Part shown: piece after piece, positions 1 to 10,120 of the stretch
Numbering within the stretch: position 1 is the stretch's first letter
How the letters are laid out: each line of letters begins with the position of its first letter
Source: Trichostrongylus colubriformis
Lineage: Eukaryota > Nematoda > Chromadorea > Rhabditida > Trichostrongylidae
NCBI GenBank assembly: GCA_963978905.1
Contig: OZ022256.1
Location: 17,395,231 to 17,459,230, forward strand
Direction: 5' to 3'
Length of the DNA: 64,000 nucleotides
Notes under the pieces: generated by a model
Seen by the model: only the letters and a program-made list of their open reading frames with translations
Told to the model about the DNA's origin: nothing
Databases searched by the model: none
Position numbers and translations under genes: made by a program

Positions 1-233
1 GTTTTGCTCGGAATTTAACACCATAGTGGAGCACATGTTGTACCTGTTTATAACACCATAGGAAACTAGTCATTGGTGTGATTATCATAATGCAAAAGTG
101 TTCGATTTATAGCATTTATTGAAACGAGATCCTACTCTTATATCTTAGTGGAAAGGTTAGGGGTCAAAGTCTCGATTTGCGGAGAGTCAACTGGGGCTTA
201 TTCCCATCAATTCAGTGCTCTATATTATAGAGT

Positions 234-438
234 ACCAGTTGGCGGGCGCACACTACTGCGCGCGATTCATGGCGATGTGCAAAATGGGTTCGATCGCCCC
301 GACCACTGTTGTGTATCGAATTGAGCGGAAATTTCTTTCCCTCTGCTTTCAGCTATTGGGTTATTGAGCTACTCACTGAGCTCTCATCGACACTCATCGA
401 CATGAATCGCGCGCAGTAGTGTGAGCCAGCCAACTGGT
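234..438. mobile_element. MITE, CAGTTGG-ended family, copy 1
   Basis: Short non-coding element with terminal inverted repeats. The left end reads accagttgg followed by gcgcacactactgcgcgc, and the right end is its near reverse complement (gcgcgcagtagtgtg ... ccaactggt). Further copies lie at 38466-38712 and 62352-62618, with a half copy at about 60873-60915. No coding capacity. I could not fix a target-site duplication. It abuts the R1 repeat body on its right, as the copies at 38.5 and 62.4 kb also do, so it may be the terminal part of a larger element. Confidence 0.75.
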
Positions 439-439
439 T

Positions 440-1745
440 TCGGTCATCATTGAGAGTTTGAATAGTTTAGAGATCGATAGTTTTGTATGCTATTGCATTG
501 ATGGTAACAAACTGTTCATTTGCTGAGTATTTAATTATTACACATTGATGGCAGATCCATATCCCGCCCACCGATGCTTATCGTTTCCGTAAACTGCTTG
601 GGATTCTACGTGGTCTAACGGTCGGTACCCAGTGTTGCTGCCAATATCGCACTGGAAGAGTGAGCCGCTTGCTTGCTATCGCAAATATAGGTTTTCCGTA
701 AACTGCTTGGGATTCTACGTGGTCTAACGGTCGGTACCCAGTGTTGCTGCCAATATCGCACTGGAAGAGTGAGCCGCTTGCTTGCTATCGCAAATATAGG
801 TTGTATCATGATTATCAATGTAAAAAGTAGTATCCAGAGAAGTGCACCATTTTTTGGAACGCTAGGCAGTTCAGCGGTCAATACATCTGCCAGTGATATC
901 ACAACATAAACAAAATATGTCCACTCAATGGCACTCAGCATAAGACGCTTTTGCTAAAGCGGTCGTATAGTAGTATCAAGCGATGTGAACGATTCCTTCC
1001 CATCCGATTACTAACGGTTCTTTTCAGCCTTCATAAGACGTTATCAGTCTCAGTGAGGCTCCTGACCCATCGCCGTGTCCTACTATACCTGCGAATATGA
1101 ACATTTCAATGTTAGCCGCAAAAGTGAACCGGCTTTGGTGACACTTTCCTTCTCACGCTCCTAATTGAATCTTATCAACCTCCATAAAATTGGATCACCC
1201 ACCATTAATGTCCCTGGCCCACTCTGCTTAACACCTTTGGCTTTAGAATCAATGCGAAAGGCGAAACGAATTTGACACGACATTTGCCTTATCATGCTCC
1301 TTATTAAATCTTATCAACCGTTATCAAGCTGGATCACCACCACCGATGTCCCCGTCCCACTCCGTAAAACACCTGTGAGTATGAACGCTTGAGGATCATT
1401 GCGAAAAGCAAACGGATTCGACGACTCAAGCCTTTTTGAGCCCCTTATCGAATCTTATCGATCGTTATGAGTGCGAGTCACCCATCATTAATGTCTACAT
1501 CCCACTCTGCAAAACACCTGTAAGTACCAGCATTCTGGGATCAGTGCGAGAAGCGAAACGGATTTGACGACATTTGTCTTCCAGGCTCCTCATCAGCCTT
1601 ATCCGTTGCTATCGCTTCCGTTCCACCACCGCTGAGGTTCCCTTGGCTTACTGCGACGCGAGATATAAATTTCATGACAGACAGACAAACATGCGGACAA
1701 ACGCACGCACTCCGACAGACATACTAAGCGAATTATGTATGGTAG
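440..1745 (+). repeat. Dispersed composite repeat R1, copy 1
   Basis: Long interspersed repeat. It contains blocks such as the 'gcaccattttttggaacgct' region near 840, then three to four degenerate tandem units of about 130-150 bp (1160-1640) built round 'cttatcaacc...ttatca', 'ggatcacccacca' and 'aaaacacctgtgagt'. It ends in a 'gacagacagacaaac' rich tail near 1675-1725. Comparable copies lie at 38713-39720 and 62620-63420, and a partial one at 25170-25790. The small ORFs inside it differ between copies, so I do not treat them as genes. Confidence 0.75.
584..801. repeat. Perfect 109-bp tandem duplication inside R1
   Basis: Bases 584-692 are repeated at 693-801 with a period of 109 bp and no difference that I can see by eye. 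The other R1 copies carry this block once, so the duplication is recent and local to this copy. The 108-residue minus-strand ORF across it is created by the duplication. Confidence 0.9.
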
Positions 1746-2341
1746 CATTGCGCCAGTCCACCCTTAGTCATTTTTACTACATACCTCTCCTGCTTTGAAC
1801 AAAATATCGTATTTCATTTTCCATTCCTCTCCTGCCCTGAATATGTTATTGTATTTGGTGACAGTGATCGAAAGGGAGTTGTTTCACTTCCATCAGTATG
1901 TATCGAACTTTTCAACTTGTCACGTATTGCTCATAATTTTGTATGTTCATCATAAAGCATCATAAAGTAATGTTTTGCTCGCCATACTTAGAAAAACACA
2001 TCGTCAAAGGCTGGTATAATCAAGCCACTCATTGGAATGGCTTAGGATTCGAGGATTCGACACCACTTTTTATATCAGTAAGGTTGCCTTTATGAAAAGC
2101 ATGTACGATGCGTGCCCTTGGGTCAAGATTTAGCATAGCGACGTCGCACACGCGACGCCTCCAGTGCGAGTTGCTGCAGTAGAACTCCGACCTGGAACCC
2201 AAGGCTGATGTTGCAGAATCCTTCGGAGAAACAGGTTATAACAACAGTAAAAATAACAATAAGGCGGTGTAAGCAATCACACGCGAAAAAGGACAAGCTC
2301 TTGCCCCGCCGTTCGTTGCGTAATCCTGACGTGGGGGTATA

Positions 2342-2387
2342 CAACTTTACTGGTATGCCAAAATCAACTTTACTGGTATGCCAAAAT
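2342..2387. repeat. 23-bp perfect tandem duplication
   Basis: The unit beginning caactttactggtatgcc occurs twice head to tail at 2342-2364 and 2365-2387. No other feature is recognised between 1800 and 2850, apart from small overlapping ORFs on both strands that I cannot support as genes. Confidence 0.85.
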
Positions 2388-2849
2388 CGGTGTTCCCATG
2401 GAAGCTGAATGGAGGCACTACTCAGTTGATATCACACTTGAGATGCTCTTGTAGTGGAAAGTGATAGCAGATCTTATCGATCGAACAGGCGCAGTGAGTG
2501 GTCGGCTCCGGCGCTGCTCTTTTCTACATTGTTTGACGCCCTGTTTTTACCACTCGAAGTAGCACCCATTTTACATTTTAGTACTACTCGTCTTTCTGAT
2601 CCTACCGTACCTCTGATTGCTCGTCGTCCGTATTCTATCAGCACTCTTTCTTTACCTCGCTATTTGTATTTTTATTTCTGCTATTGGTTTTTTGCCCATG
2701 GCTACCACGCCGCTACGATCTCATCGTTGGGTTTCGCGGAGAGATAATGCATATATTTCTCTCCGAAGGGTGCAGTGTGGCAGGAAGTTTGCAGGAATTA
2801 TTTTCTGATCCGAGTTTACCCCCGTTTGCTAAGCTTCTTGTCGAAGATC

Positions 2850-4667
2850 TCATGGAGGCTTCGAGCAAGCCGCAATTACCCCGCACGTGGTGCTGTAGAG
2901 GTCATGAAAAGCCATTGAGGCCCCAGGTTCGCGTGAAAACTTAGCGAATGTGCGGTGCTTACCCAGCAGTCGCTCTCTGAACTCTTGCGGTGCTCTGCGG
3001 ACTTCGAAGGAAGTGCGCGGATCCGGAGGTATGTATGAAATCTCCGCCATATGAGACCGTAGTTCCTTGCGGGCCTCGAGAGAGACGTGCATGCAGCAAA
3101 AAACCACATATGAGTTTTGCAGCAAGGAGCCACTATGAATGTATCTTTCCGCAGTTTTGAAAACTCGTCCTCGCTTATGGGCTGATTTTTGGACAGCGGT
3201 AGATCTCTCACGAAAATTCATGTAGATATGCGCGGTAGTTTCCCGCCTTGTCTTAAGAACATTTACTACGAACCCTAGGGTGTCTGGAATAGGATTGAAG
3301 GCTAAAAAGGGGAAAGAGCCGCACGCCAAATTGTGCCCTTCTGTGGTTCTTGAGCGTCCCGGATATTGGAGGGTGGTGCTAAGTCCGATCTTGCGAACTT
3401 TACCGTGACTACAAGGCTATAGACCCACACCAGGTCGCCTACCATTACCGAAAATGTTGAATCCACTTTCCCCTATTTTTACGTTTACAGCGAACTGGCC
3501 GAGAGAAGTAGTATGGAGGTCAACGCGGTCAGGTAGACAGAGTTCGATGTAAACGGACTCTAACCTGACTCCTGAGCCATAATGAGCTTTTATTCTGTAT
3601 AGGATAGGAAAGGTGTTACCGTCCGTCACCAGGCCCGTAATACGGTCCAGCGTGACGTCTACGGGCTCAGCTGCTGGGATTGTAGGAATCTCCCATTTCT
3701 GTTCGCGCATGCCAAGAATAGTTTCCAGGCTATTTTGCTCGCGAAAATCCTCGATTGCCCAGGGGCTGACCGCATCCAAAATCCTTGGTTGATTGCTAGC
3801 GGTCGGGTGGTTGGGGTTTGCTTTGGCAAACAGGCCCTTGAGAAGTCCGGAATACCCCGAAGGACGTAGTTCTTCGAAGTCCGAGGCGGGCAATTCAGCG
3901 TCATAGTATGGGGACACAAACGGCGCGGGCTTCGCAGCTAACAAGTGCTTCCATGGATGAACCCTAAAAGAGTGCATAGTTCGCCCAGTCTTAGGTTCTT
4001 TGTGGCGTCCATGTTCCGCCATGAAAGCTGAAGCCGTGATGAGACTGACTTCTTCCGGAGAAAAAGTCTGGGACGATGCCCGTGGCTGGATGGAATGGGA
4101 CTTAACCAGCTCCGCGAGGGCATCAGCGCTAGCCGTCGACCCAGTTACACGTGCTTTTTTGAGCGGGCGCATGGCCTCAGGGTTTGCCGAAGGAGCAGCG
4201 TCGCGGTCACTCCCAGGTTCTTTTTGGGTGGCTGGCCAGCCAACAGGCTTAAAAGTATGGGTGTCGAGTCCCTCGTTAGAGGCGACAAGACGAGGAAGAG
4301 ATGAATCAATGGTATGTTTGTCACGTCCCTCAGATGAGGCGACATGACTTTGACGAGCATCGGTGACGTCCATCGGCTCGCCCATGGACTCTTTGCTCAT
4401 CATCGCAGGCTCTAAATGAGGTCCAGATAAAACAGGTAGGTGACTAGTAGGAGGTCATTATAAGGGCTGACACAAAAGGAATAAAAAATGATACGATGGA
4501 AAAAGAAACTAAAAAAAAAGAACTAGAAATGCCTTACCGTGTTTTTTCTCCATTACGGTCTGGGTGGGATGTCCCCCATGAGGGGCAACATCCGCGGGTT
4601 GGGAACCGTCATCGTCCGGGTCGGGGCCCAGCGGGTCGGGTTCGGTCGCTTGTCGATGAAACTCCAT
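2850..4667 (-). CDS. Three-exon gene of unknown function (516 residues)
   Basis: Minus-strand model. Exon 1 is 4667-4538, starting MEFHRQ, with an acceptor (tctcttcag) only 3 nt before the ATG that suits trans-splicing. Exon 2 is 4411-3443 and exon 3 is 3301-2850. Donors are GTAAGG (4537) and GTAGGC (3442); acceptors are ATTTAG and a pyrimidine-rich TTTTTAG. Exons total 1551 nt, exactly 517 codons with the stop. Both junctions keep frame, and the second intron (3302-3442, 141 nt) removes an in-frame TAG at 3417-3419. The first ~130 residues are acidic/polar and low in complexity; the rest is mixed and looks globular. I recognise no domain, signal peptide or membrane span. It lies 1.2 kb downstream of the gypsy pol in the same orientation, so an accessory ORF of that element cannot be excluded. 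Reading-frame confidence is good; function is unknown. Confidence 0.6.
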
Positions 4668-5836
4668 TGTCTGAAGAGACTAGATGGAGTGAATATAGAA
4701 ACGGTATAAGAAGCGTTAAGCATTGAGCGACCAAATTTTATAAAAGTCATCAGTCTTGAAAGGAGGGCTAGCGCGCTGAGGGAAAGGAGAAAGAGATGAT
4801 GAGGAAAAGTTGCGCTTCAAGGGACTCATAACGAGATCGTGCAAGTACTGTTTGTTAATGTGAAGAGAACTGAAACTGAATAGATGAAAAAAGGCTCTCC
4901 AGAATGGAAAGCTCTCGAATTTAGCGTGAACTGTTGATGTGGATACTATCCGAAACAAAGAGCTAGCACGATCTAGTGAATGTGTTGGAAAAGAACAAAA
5001 TCGAGAAAGCACTGTCAACACCCTGAAAGCAAACGACTTTGCTTGCAAAAGAACGATGAGGAGCAGGCTTAACGATAGCTTGAAGTGTTGTTGTTTTGTT
5101 TTTTTGTAACGATTGTGTGGAACGGGCAGTGCTTACGAAGCCGCTTGAGGTTCTTCAAAAACCCTCGAAGACGACAGGGAAAGTAATAACTCTGATGCGA
5201 TGAGTGTTAAAGAGACACTGAACTAGAAGAGTCAAAAAACATAAGGTGATCAAATAGGAAGTATAAAGTCAGACGTCTGCACTATAAGAAAGCTGAGGCC
5301 TGTTGAAGAGGGCGTCTGAAAAGAACTGCCATGAACTGTTGTGATCTGTTTTTGCATGCCTTGTCTTTTTTCCCAAAGTGTGAATGTTTTTCTTTCAAGT
5401 AACATAGAATCTATCCTTTACCAAAAAAGTACTAGAAGAAATTCAAGCGAGAACCGACGATTTACATACAGACCATGAGCTCGCTACGGTAACACGTCCC
5501 GCTGTACAAAGAACTACGTGGTGTAGCAGAAATCACCAAGTCACTAAATCGTGGCGTTGAACCGTGTTGTCCTGCTACTCAATGTGCAAGAAGATGACTA
5601 TAAGAGTCGAGGGACGGGTTTGAATAACTGAACTTTATAACTAGAGATGCGGGATTTAGGAGACGGGAAATCCGCCAAAATCATATTTTATGATTTTGGG
5701 CGGGGCAAGGCTGCACTGAGAGGTTGGAACTAGGAGACGCTGTGAGCGCGAAGAAGGAGAAAAAAGCACATTACGGGCAAGAAAGAGTACTATAGGAAAG
5801 GTAAGAGAAAAAAATAAAAAAAGGAAAACTGTTCAG
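4668..5836. other. Gap between unknown gene and retroelement pol
   Basis: AT-rich, purine-biased on the + strand. A 110-residue minus ORF at 4716-5048 is serine/phenylalanine rich and looks like chance. I looked here for a 3' LTR and polypurine tract of the neighbouring element and found no stretch matching the DNA upstream of gag. Confidence 0.5.
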
Positions 5837-7924
5837 TTATTGTAAGCGCGGCCGCCGCGGTCGCAAGTTGTAGTGAGAAGTGGAGGGGCGTGGCGATGTC
5901 TGTGGCTGTGTTGTGGTTGGCGCGCTCTCTTGTTTATCCTTGTGAGGAATGCTCTCCGCGCTGAATTCCTCTGATAGCATCGCCGCTTCTTCTTCTTCTG
6001 GGAGAGAGGGCAATGTCGACGCCGGACCGGAGGGAAGCAAAAAACGCTTTATTTGATTCAGATGCACTTTCCTGGGTTGAGAACGGGGAGAAGTTATGCT
6101 TACAATGGTGGCATGGGGAAATTCGATGTCGATGACTCGGAATTGCCCGAGCCACGGGAAGCAGAGTTTCCGAGAGAGGCCAGCTTTATTGGTAAAGTTG
6201 CGCAGCAATACGCGGTCGCCGATCTGAATTGCTGAAGAGCGAGAGTGTTTATCGTACTGGTCCTTCATGGTTTCTTTGTATTGCCGCGCATGGTCTGCTG
6301 CACCCGTCCACGCCAGATGAAGGGCTGAAATAAGCTGCGCTTTATATTCGGATGTTTCCTCCGCATTCGGAATCTCGATCCGTTTTTCGGGTTGGAGAAT
6401 GCGGTCGATGACAAAGGTGGGGTCTCTTCCGAACATTAGAAAATAAGGAGTTTCTCCAGTGGCTTCGTTCACTGACGTATTGTAGCAGAAGGATACGCAG
6501 GGGACAAAAAGGTCCCAATCCTCTTGTTTGATGTTAATGAATTTGGAGAGCATTGTTTGAAAAGTCCGAAAGGTGCGCTCCGTCGCGCCGTTTCCCATGG
6601 AGTGGTATGGGGTAGCGAATCGTTGTTGGATATGGAGTAAGTTGCAGAACTCTTTGTAAAAATTCGACGTGAAGGTGGATGCCTGATCGGACACGAGTTC
6701 CGTCATGGTGCCGTATTTCAAAACGCACTCCACCAATAGTGCATGGGCGATGGTTATGGCCCGTGCATCCTGCAGTGGGACGCTAACTACATACCGCGTG
6801 AACCAACAGATAATATTGAGGATATACTTGTTCCCTCTTTCCGTCACTCGTAGAGGTCCACATAAATCAAGTCCTACCTTGGCAAAAACTGCTTCGCTAT
6901 GCACCGGAATAAGTGTTTCTCGATAAGCCGGGCGGGGCTCGCGACGCATCTGGCAAGTTACACACGTTTTGCACCAGTTATGGACATCGGCGTAAACTGT
7001 AAGCCAATAATACTTGCGTGTTATCTTCGCCAGAGTCTTCTTGAATCCCATATGCCCGCCTGACAATGCGCTACAGTGGTGTGCGTGAAAGATCATGGAC
7101 TTCAGAGCGTCGGGAACCAACAAAAGGTCGCGTTTGAAATTGTGATGTTGTCTGGCGATGTACAAACATCCATCTTTTTTAATTTTCGCCTGTGTTGCCA
7201 ATTGACGCGCTTTTTCTTCGGTATCGACGGGCGTTGTGTTGGGAACGGCCCGTGAACGTAGTATTTCGAACACCAAACCGAGAACGGGGTCCTGTCTTTG
7301 TTCGTCGGCGAAGTCAATGATGCCATGTGCGTTGCAAAAAACGGTGTTTGGCCGCAACGGGGACGGGTGATGAGTCTCAGCCGAGCAGAAAAAGCTGAAA
7401 GGGAATTCCACGATGTCTTGTAACTCTTCTGGGGGTACTGTACCCTCGCCCTCCACTGATTCGCCGACGCGTGACAAAGCGTCCGCCACGCAGTTTTTGG
7501 TGCCTTGTATGTGGACAATCTTGATATTGTAGCTTTGCAGCTCTATCATCCAGCGAGCGAGGTTGTCGTGGGTTTTACTTTTGCTCAAGAGAAATGATAG
7601 GGGCTTATGGTCACAGTGCAATACCACTTCGGCGAGACAGATGTATGGTTTGAACTGCCGCAAAGCATATACTATTGCCCCGAGCTCAACCTGTATTGCC
7701 GGCCATCTACGCTCTGACGCACTAAGGGTTCGGCTACAGTATGCAATGGCATAGAATGTTTTAGAGCTTACCTCGTGCTCCTGCATAAGTGCGCCTGCTT
7801 GTGCAACCATGCTAGCATCGGTGAAGATATGAAATGGTTTGTCGTAGTCCGGATACCCTAGAATGGGTCGTTTGAGCAAAGCTTCACGAAGTTGCAAGAA
7901 AGCGGATTGTACGAAAGAAACCAA
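5837..7924 (-). CDS. RNase H and integrase part of gypsy pol
   Basis: A 695-codon ORF. Residues 1-~190 hold the RNase H domain: FHIFTDASMVAQAGALMQ, the RWPAIQVELGAIVYAL helix, HCDHKPL and VADALSR. The integrase follows, with a zinc-binding HHCC region (HCSALSGGHMGFKK ... CKTCVTCQMRR) and a core with Asp in GLDLCGP, Asp in SDQASTF and Glu in GATERTF, so the D,D-E triad is intact. A GPY/F-like element (FPWLGQFRVIDIE) and a basic proline-rich tail end the protein. The first few residues are the scar of the deletion that removed the RT connection. Stop at 5837. No further ORF such as a 3' env follows within 1.1 kb. Confidence 0.85.
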   Translation of the reverse strand: MVSFVQSAFLQLREALLKRPILGYPDYDKPFHIFTDASMVAQAGALMQEHEVSSKTFYAIAYCSRTLSASERRWPAIQVELGAIVYALRQFKPYICLAEVVLHCDHKPLSFLLSKSKTHDNLARWMIELQSYNIKIVHIQGTKNCVADALSRVGESVEGEGTVPPEELQDIVEFPFSFFCSAETHHPSPLRPNTVFCNAHGIIDFADEQRQDPVLGLVFEILRSRAVPNTTPVDTEEKARQLATQAKIKKDGCLYIARQHHNFKRDLLLVPDALKSMIFHAHHCSALSGGHMGFKKTLAKITRKYYWLTVYADVHNWCKTCVTCQMRREPRPAYRETLIPVHSEAVFAKVGLDLCGPLRVTERGNKYILNIICWFTRYVVSVPLQDARAITIAHALLVECVLKYGTMTELVSDQASTFTSNFYKEFCNLLHIQQRFATPYHSMGNGATERTFRTFQTMLSKFINIKQEDWDLFVPCVSFCYNTSVNEATGETPYFLMFGRDPTFVIDRILQPEKRIEIPNAEETSEYKAQLISALHLAWTGAADHARQYKETMKDQYDKHSRSSAIQIGDRVLLRNFTNKAGLSRKLCFPWLGQFRVIDIEFPHATIVSITSPRSQPRKVHLNQIKRFLLPSGPASTLPSLPEEEEAAMLSEEFSAESIPHKDKQESAPTTTQPQTSPRPSTSHYNLRPRRPRLQ

Positions 7925-8405
7925 CCATGCCGACGAAGCGTTTGACTTCCTTTACGTTGCTTGGAACCGGGAAGTTTTTGACCGCCTTGGTGTTGGTCTC
8001 CGCTGGAGAATAGTTATCCTTGTTGATTAGATGACCTAAGAATGTGATTTGTTTCCTAGCAAAGCAGCACTTTTTTGGCGACGCTTTGAGGTTGAAATCT
8101 CGCAGCCTGGTCACGACTTTCCGAATGGAGCTTAGGTGGCCCTCGAAGCTTTTGTCGAATATGAGGATGTCATCAATATAAACGAGAACGTTCTGTTCTA
8201 GACCTCCCAGCACTTTAGCCATTGTACGCGAGAAGTAGCTACTGGCTGCTTTAAGGCCAAATGGTGAATGCGTCATCTGGTACACTTTATTTTCAGTCAG
8301 GACGCCACATTTATAGCTGCTTTCGTCGTCGAGGGGAAGCTGTAGGTAACCGCTGGCGAGATCTAAAGTAGAGTAGAATTCGTTTCCCCCAAGTTTTTCC
8401 AACAC
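7884..8405 (-). pseudogene. Reverse transcriptase core
   Basis: 173 codons containing FYSTLDLASGYLQLPL (RT motif A with the first catalytic Asp), SPFGLKAA, the catalytic YIDDILIF box, and KCCFARKQITFLGHLI (thumb region) up to KRFVGMVGFFR. It breaks off after GFFR. The expected connection-domain stretch is missing and the next ORF picks up at SAFLQLREALL in another frame, so DNA at about 7900 has been deleted. Both catalytic Asp pairs are present, but the polypeptide cannot be made in one piece. Confidence 0.85.
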
Positions 8406-8436
8406 GTCGTCGATGCGTGGTGTGGGGAATGGATCC

Positions 8437-9282
8437 GGGAGTGTTTTAGGTCACTTCGTTAATAGGACGCCGCATGTCGAGACATACCCGTAGGAATTGT
8501 CCTTTTTCGGAACAACTACCAGGTTATGGACCCAATTCGTATGGGATTCCTTCATTACTCCCGTTTTCAGAAGCATATTGATGTGCTTTTGAAGTTCTTC
8601 GCGGTACTTGATGGGTATTCTATAGGGTCGTATCCGTGCTGGTGGATCGTTGGTGGTGTGTATGTGTATCTTCCCTGCAGTGCAACTTCCAATGTCGTAT
8701 TGGTGTCGCGAGAACACGTCTGAAAAACTGTTTAGAAGGTCTTCCAATTGCCGTTTTTGGCCGTCATCGACGTCACTATCCTCCAGGTTGATCACGTAGG
8801 TGGGGTCTGCTGGAATTTCCTGATTAACGCAGGAAAGCGCCGGCCCATAAGGGCGGTTGCGTTCCTCGCCGTCCCATGCTGAAGCCGCTGTTGCCAATTT
8901 CGTGCCGGCATGGAGGATTTTGTGCTCGTTCGTGGGATTGCATACCAGGAGCACTGGATTACGCGCACTAATCATGGCAGGGGCCACCACGACATCGTCG
9001 TTGAAGACCTTAGCCGGTTGCGAGATTAGCACAAGGTCCTCTTCGGCGTCCTTATTATCTATTACACACGGCACGAAGGTTTCGCTGTTAGCTGATAGTC
9101 GCATTGTCTGGGAGACTCGCACCGGCACCTCCTTCACCACGTTACGATTCCCTTGTGGGAACCCGAACCGAGTTTTATAATCTCCGAATGTGATTTCCTG
9201 CTTCTGAAAATCTACCATCATCTTTGGAAGTAGCGCAAGCGTATCATTGCCCACAATAACTTCAAACTCGGAGTGGGTATTT
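8437..9282 (-). pseudogene. Pol segment: linker and RT N-terminal part
   Basis: The ORF 9254-8451 (267 codons) covers the protease-RT linker and the RT fingers region up to VVVPKKD (RT motif preceded by GVMKES). It runs off frame near 8490, where a lost base and then an added base around 8460 put the next RT block (MRRPINEVT) in other frames, before the downstream ORF resumes at 8405. The same added T is present in the tandem copy, so that lesion predates the duplication. Confidence 0.8.
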
Positions 9283-10117
9283 GGGAGTGTTTTAGGTCAC
9301 TTCGTTAATAGGACGCCGCATGTCGAGACATACCCGTAGAGATTTGTCCTTTTTCGGAACAACTACCAGGTTATGGACCCAATTCGTGTGGGATCCTCCA
9401 GTAATAACGTTTTCAGAAACATGCTTATGCGCTCTTGAAGTTCTTTTCAGTACTTGATGGGTATTCTATGGGGACGTATTCGTGCTGGTGGATCGTTGGT
9501 GGTGTGTATGTGTATCTTTCCAGCACTGCAACTTCCAATGTCGTATTGATGGCGGGAGAACACGTCTGAAAAACTGTTTAGGAGGTCTTCCGATCGCCGT
9601 TTTTGGTCATCATCGACGTTACTATCCTCCAGGTTGATCACGTAGGTGGCGTTTGCTGGAATTTCCCGATTAACGCAGGAAAGCGCTGGCCCATGAAGGC
9701 GACTGCAGTCTTCTTCGTCCCATACTGAAGCCGCTGGTGCCAATTTCGTTCCGGCTTGGAGGATTTTGTGCTTGTTCGCGGGATTGCATACTAGGAGCAC
9801 TGGATTACGCGCACTAATCATGGCAGGGGCCACCACGTCGTTGAAGACCGTTGTGAGACTAGCACAAGGTCCTCGTCGGGGTCCTTATTATCTATTACAC
9901 ATGACACGAAGGTTTCGCTGATAGCTGATAGTCGCATTGTCTGGGAGACTCGCACGGGCACTCCCTTCACCACGTTAGGATTCCCTTGCGGGAACTCGAA
10001 TCGAGGGGTATAGTCTTCGAATGTTACTTCCTGCTTCTGGAATTCTATAGTCGTCTTTGGGGGCAGCGCAAGCGTATCGTTGCCCGCAATAACTTCAAAC
10101 TCGGAGTGGGTATTTGG
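9283..10117 (-). pseudogene. Pol segment (protease-RT linker and RT start), duplicate copy
   Basis: First of two tandem copies met when reading the minus strand. The readable part (9836-9447, 129 residues) contains NPVLLVCNP, FSDVFSRHQYDIGS and the RT entry HTTNDPPARIRPHRIPIKY, as does the copy at 8437-9282. Frameshifts near 9840-9850 and after 9447 break it more than the second copy. It starts right after the protease stop, so it separates the protease from an intact RT start. Confidence 0.8.
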
Positions 10118-10120
10118 TAC

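Noticed and set aside
2454..2944. Plus-strand ORFs including LIVGFRGEIMHIFLSEGC
   Set aside because: Partly antisense to exon 3 of the minus-strand gene, with no splice support. One frame reads like protein, but I could not favour it over the opposite strand.
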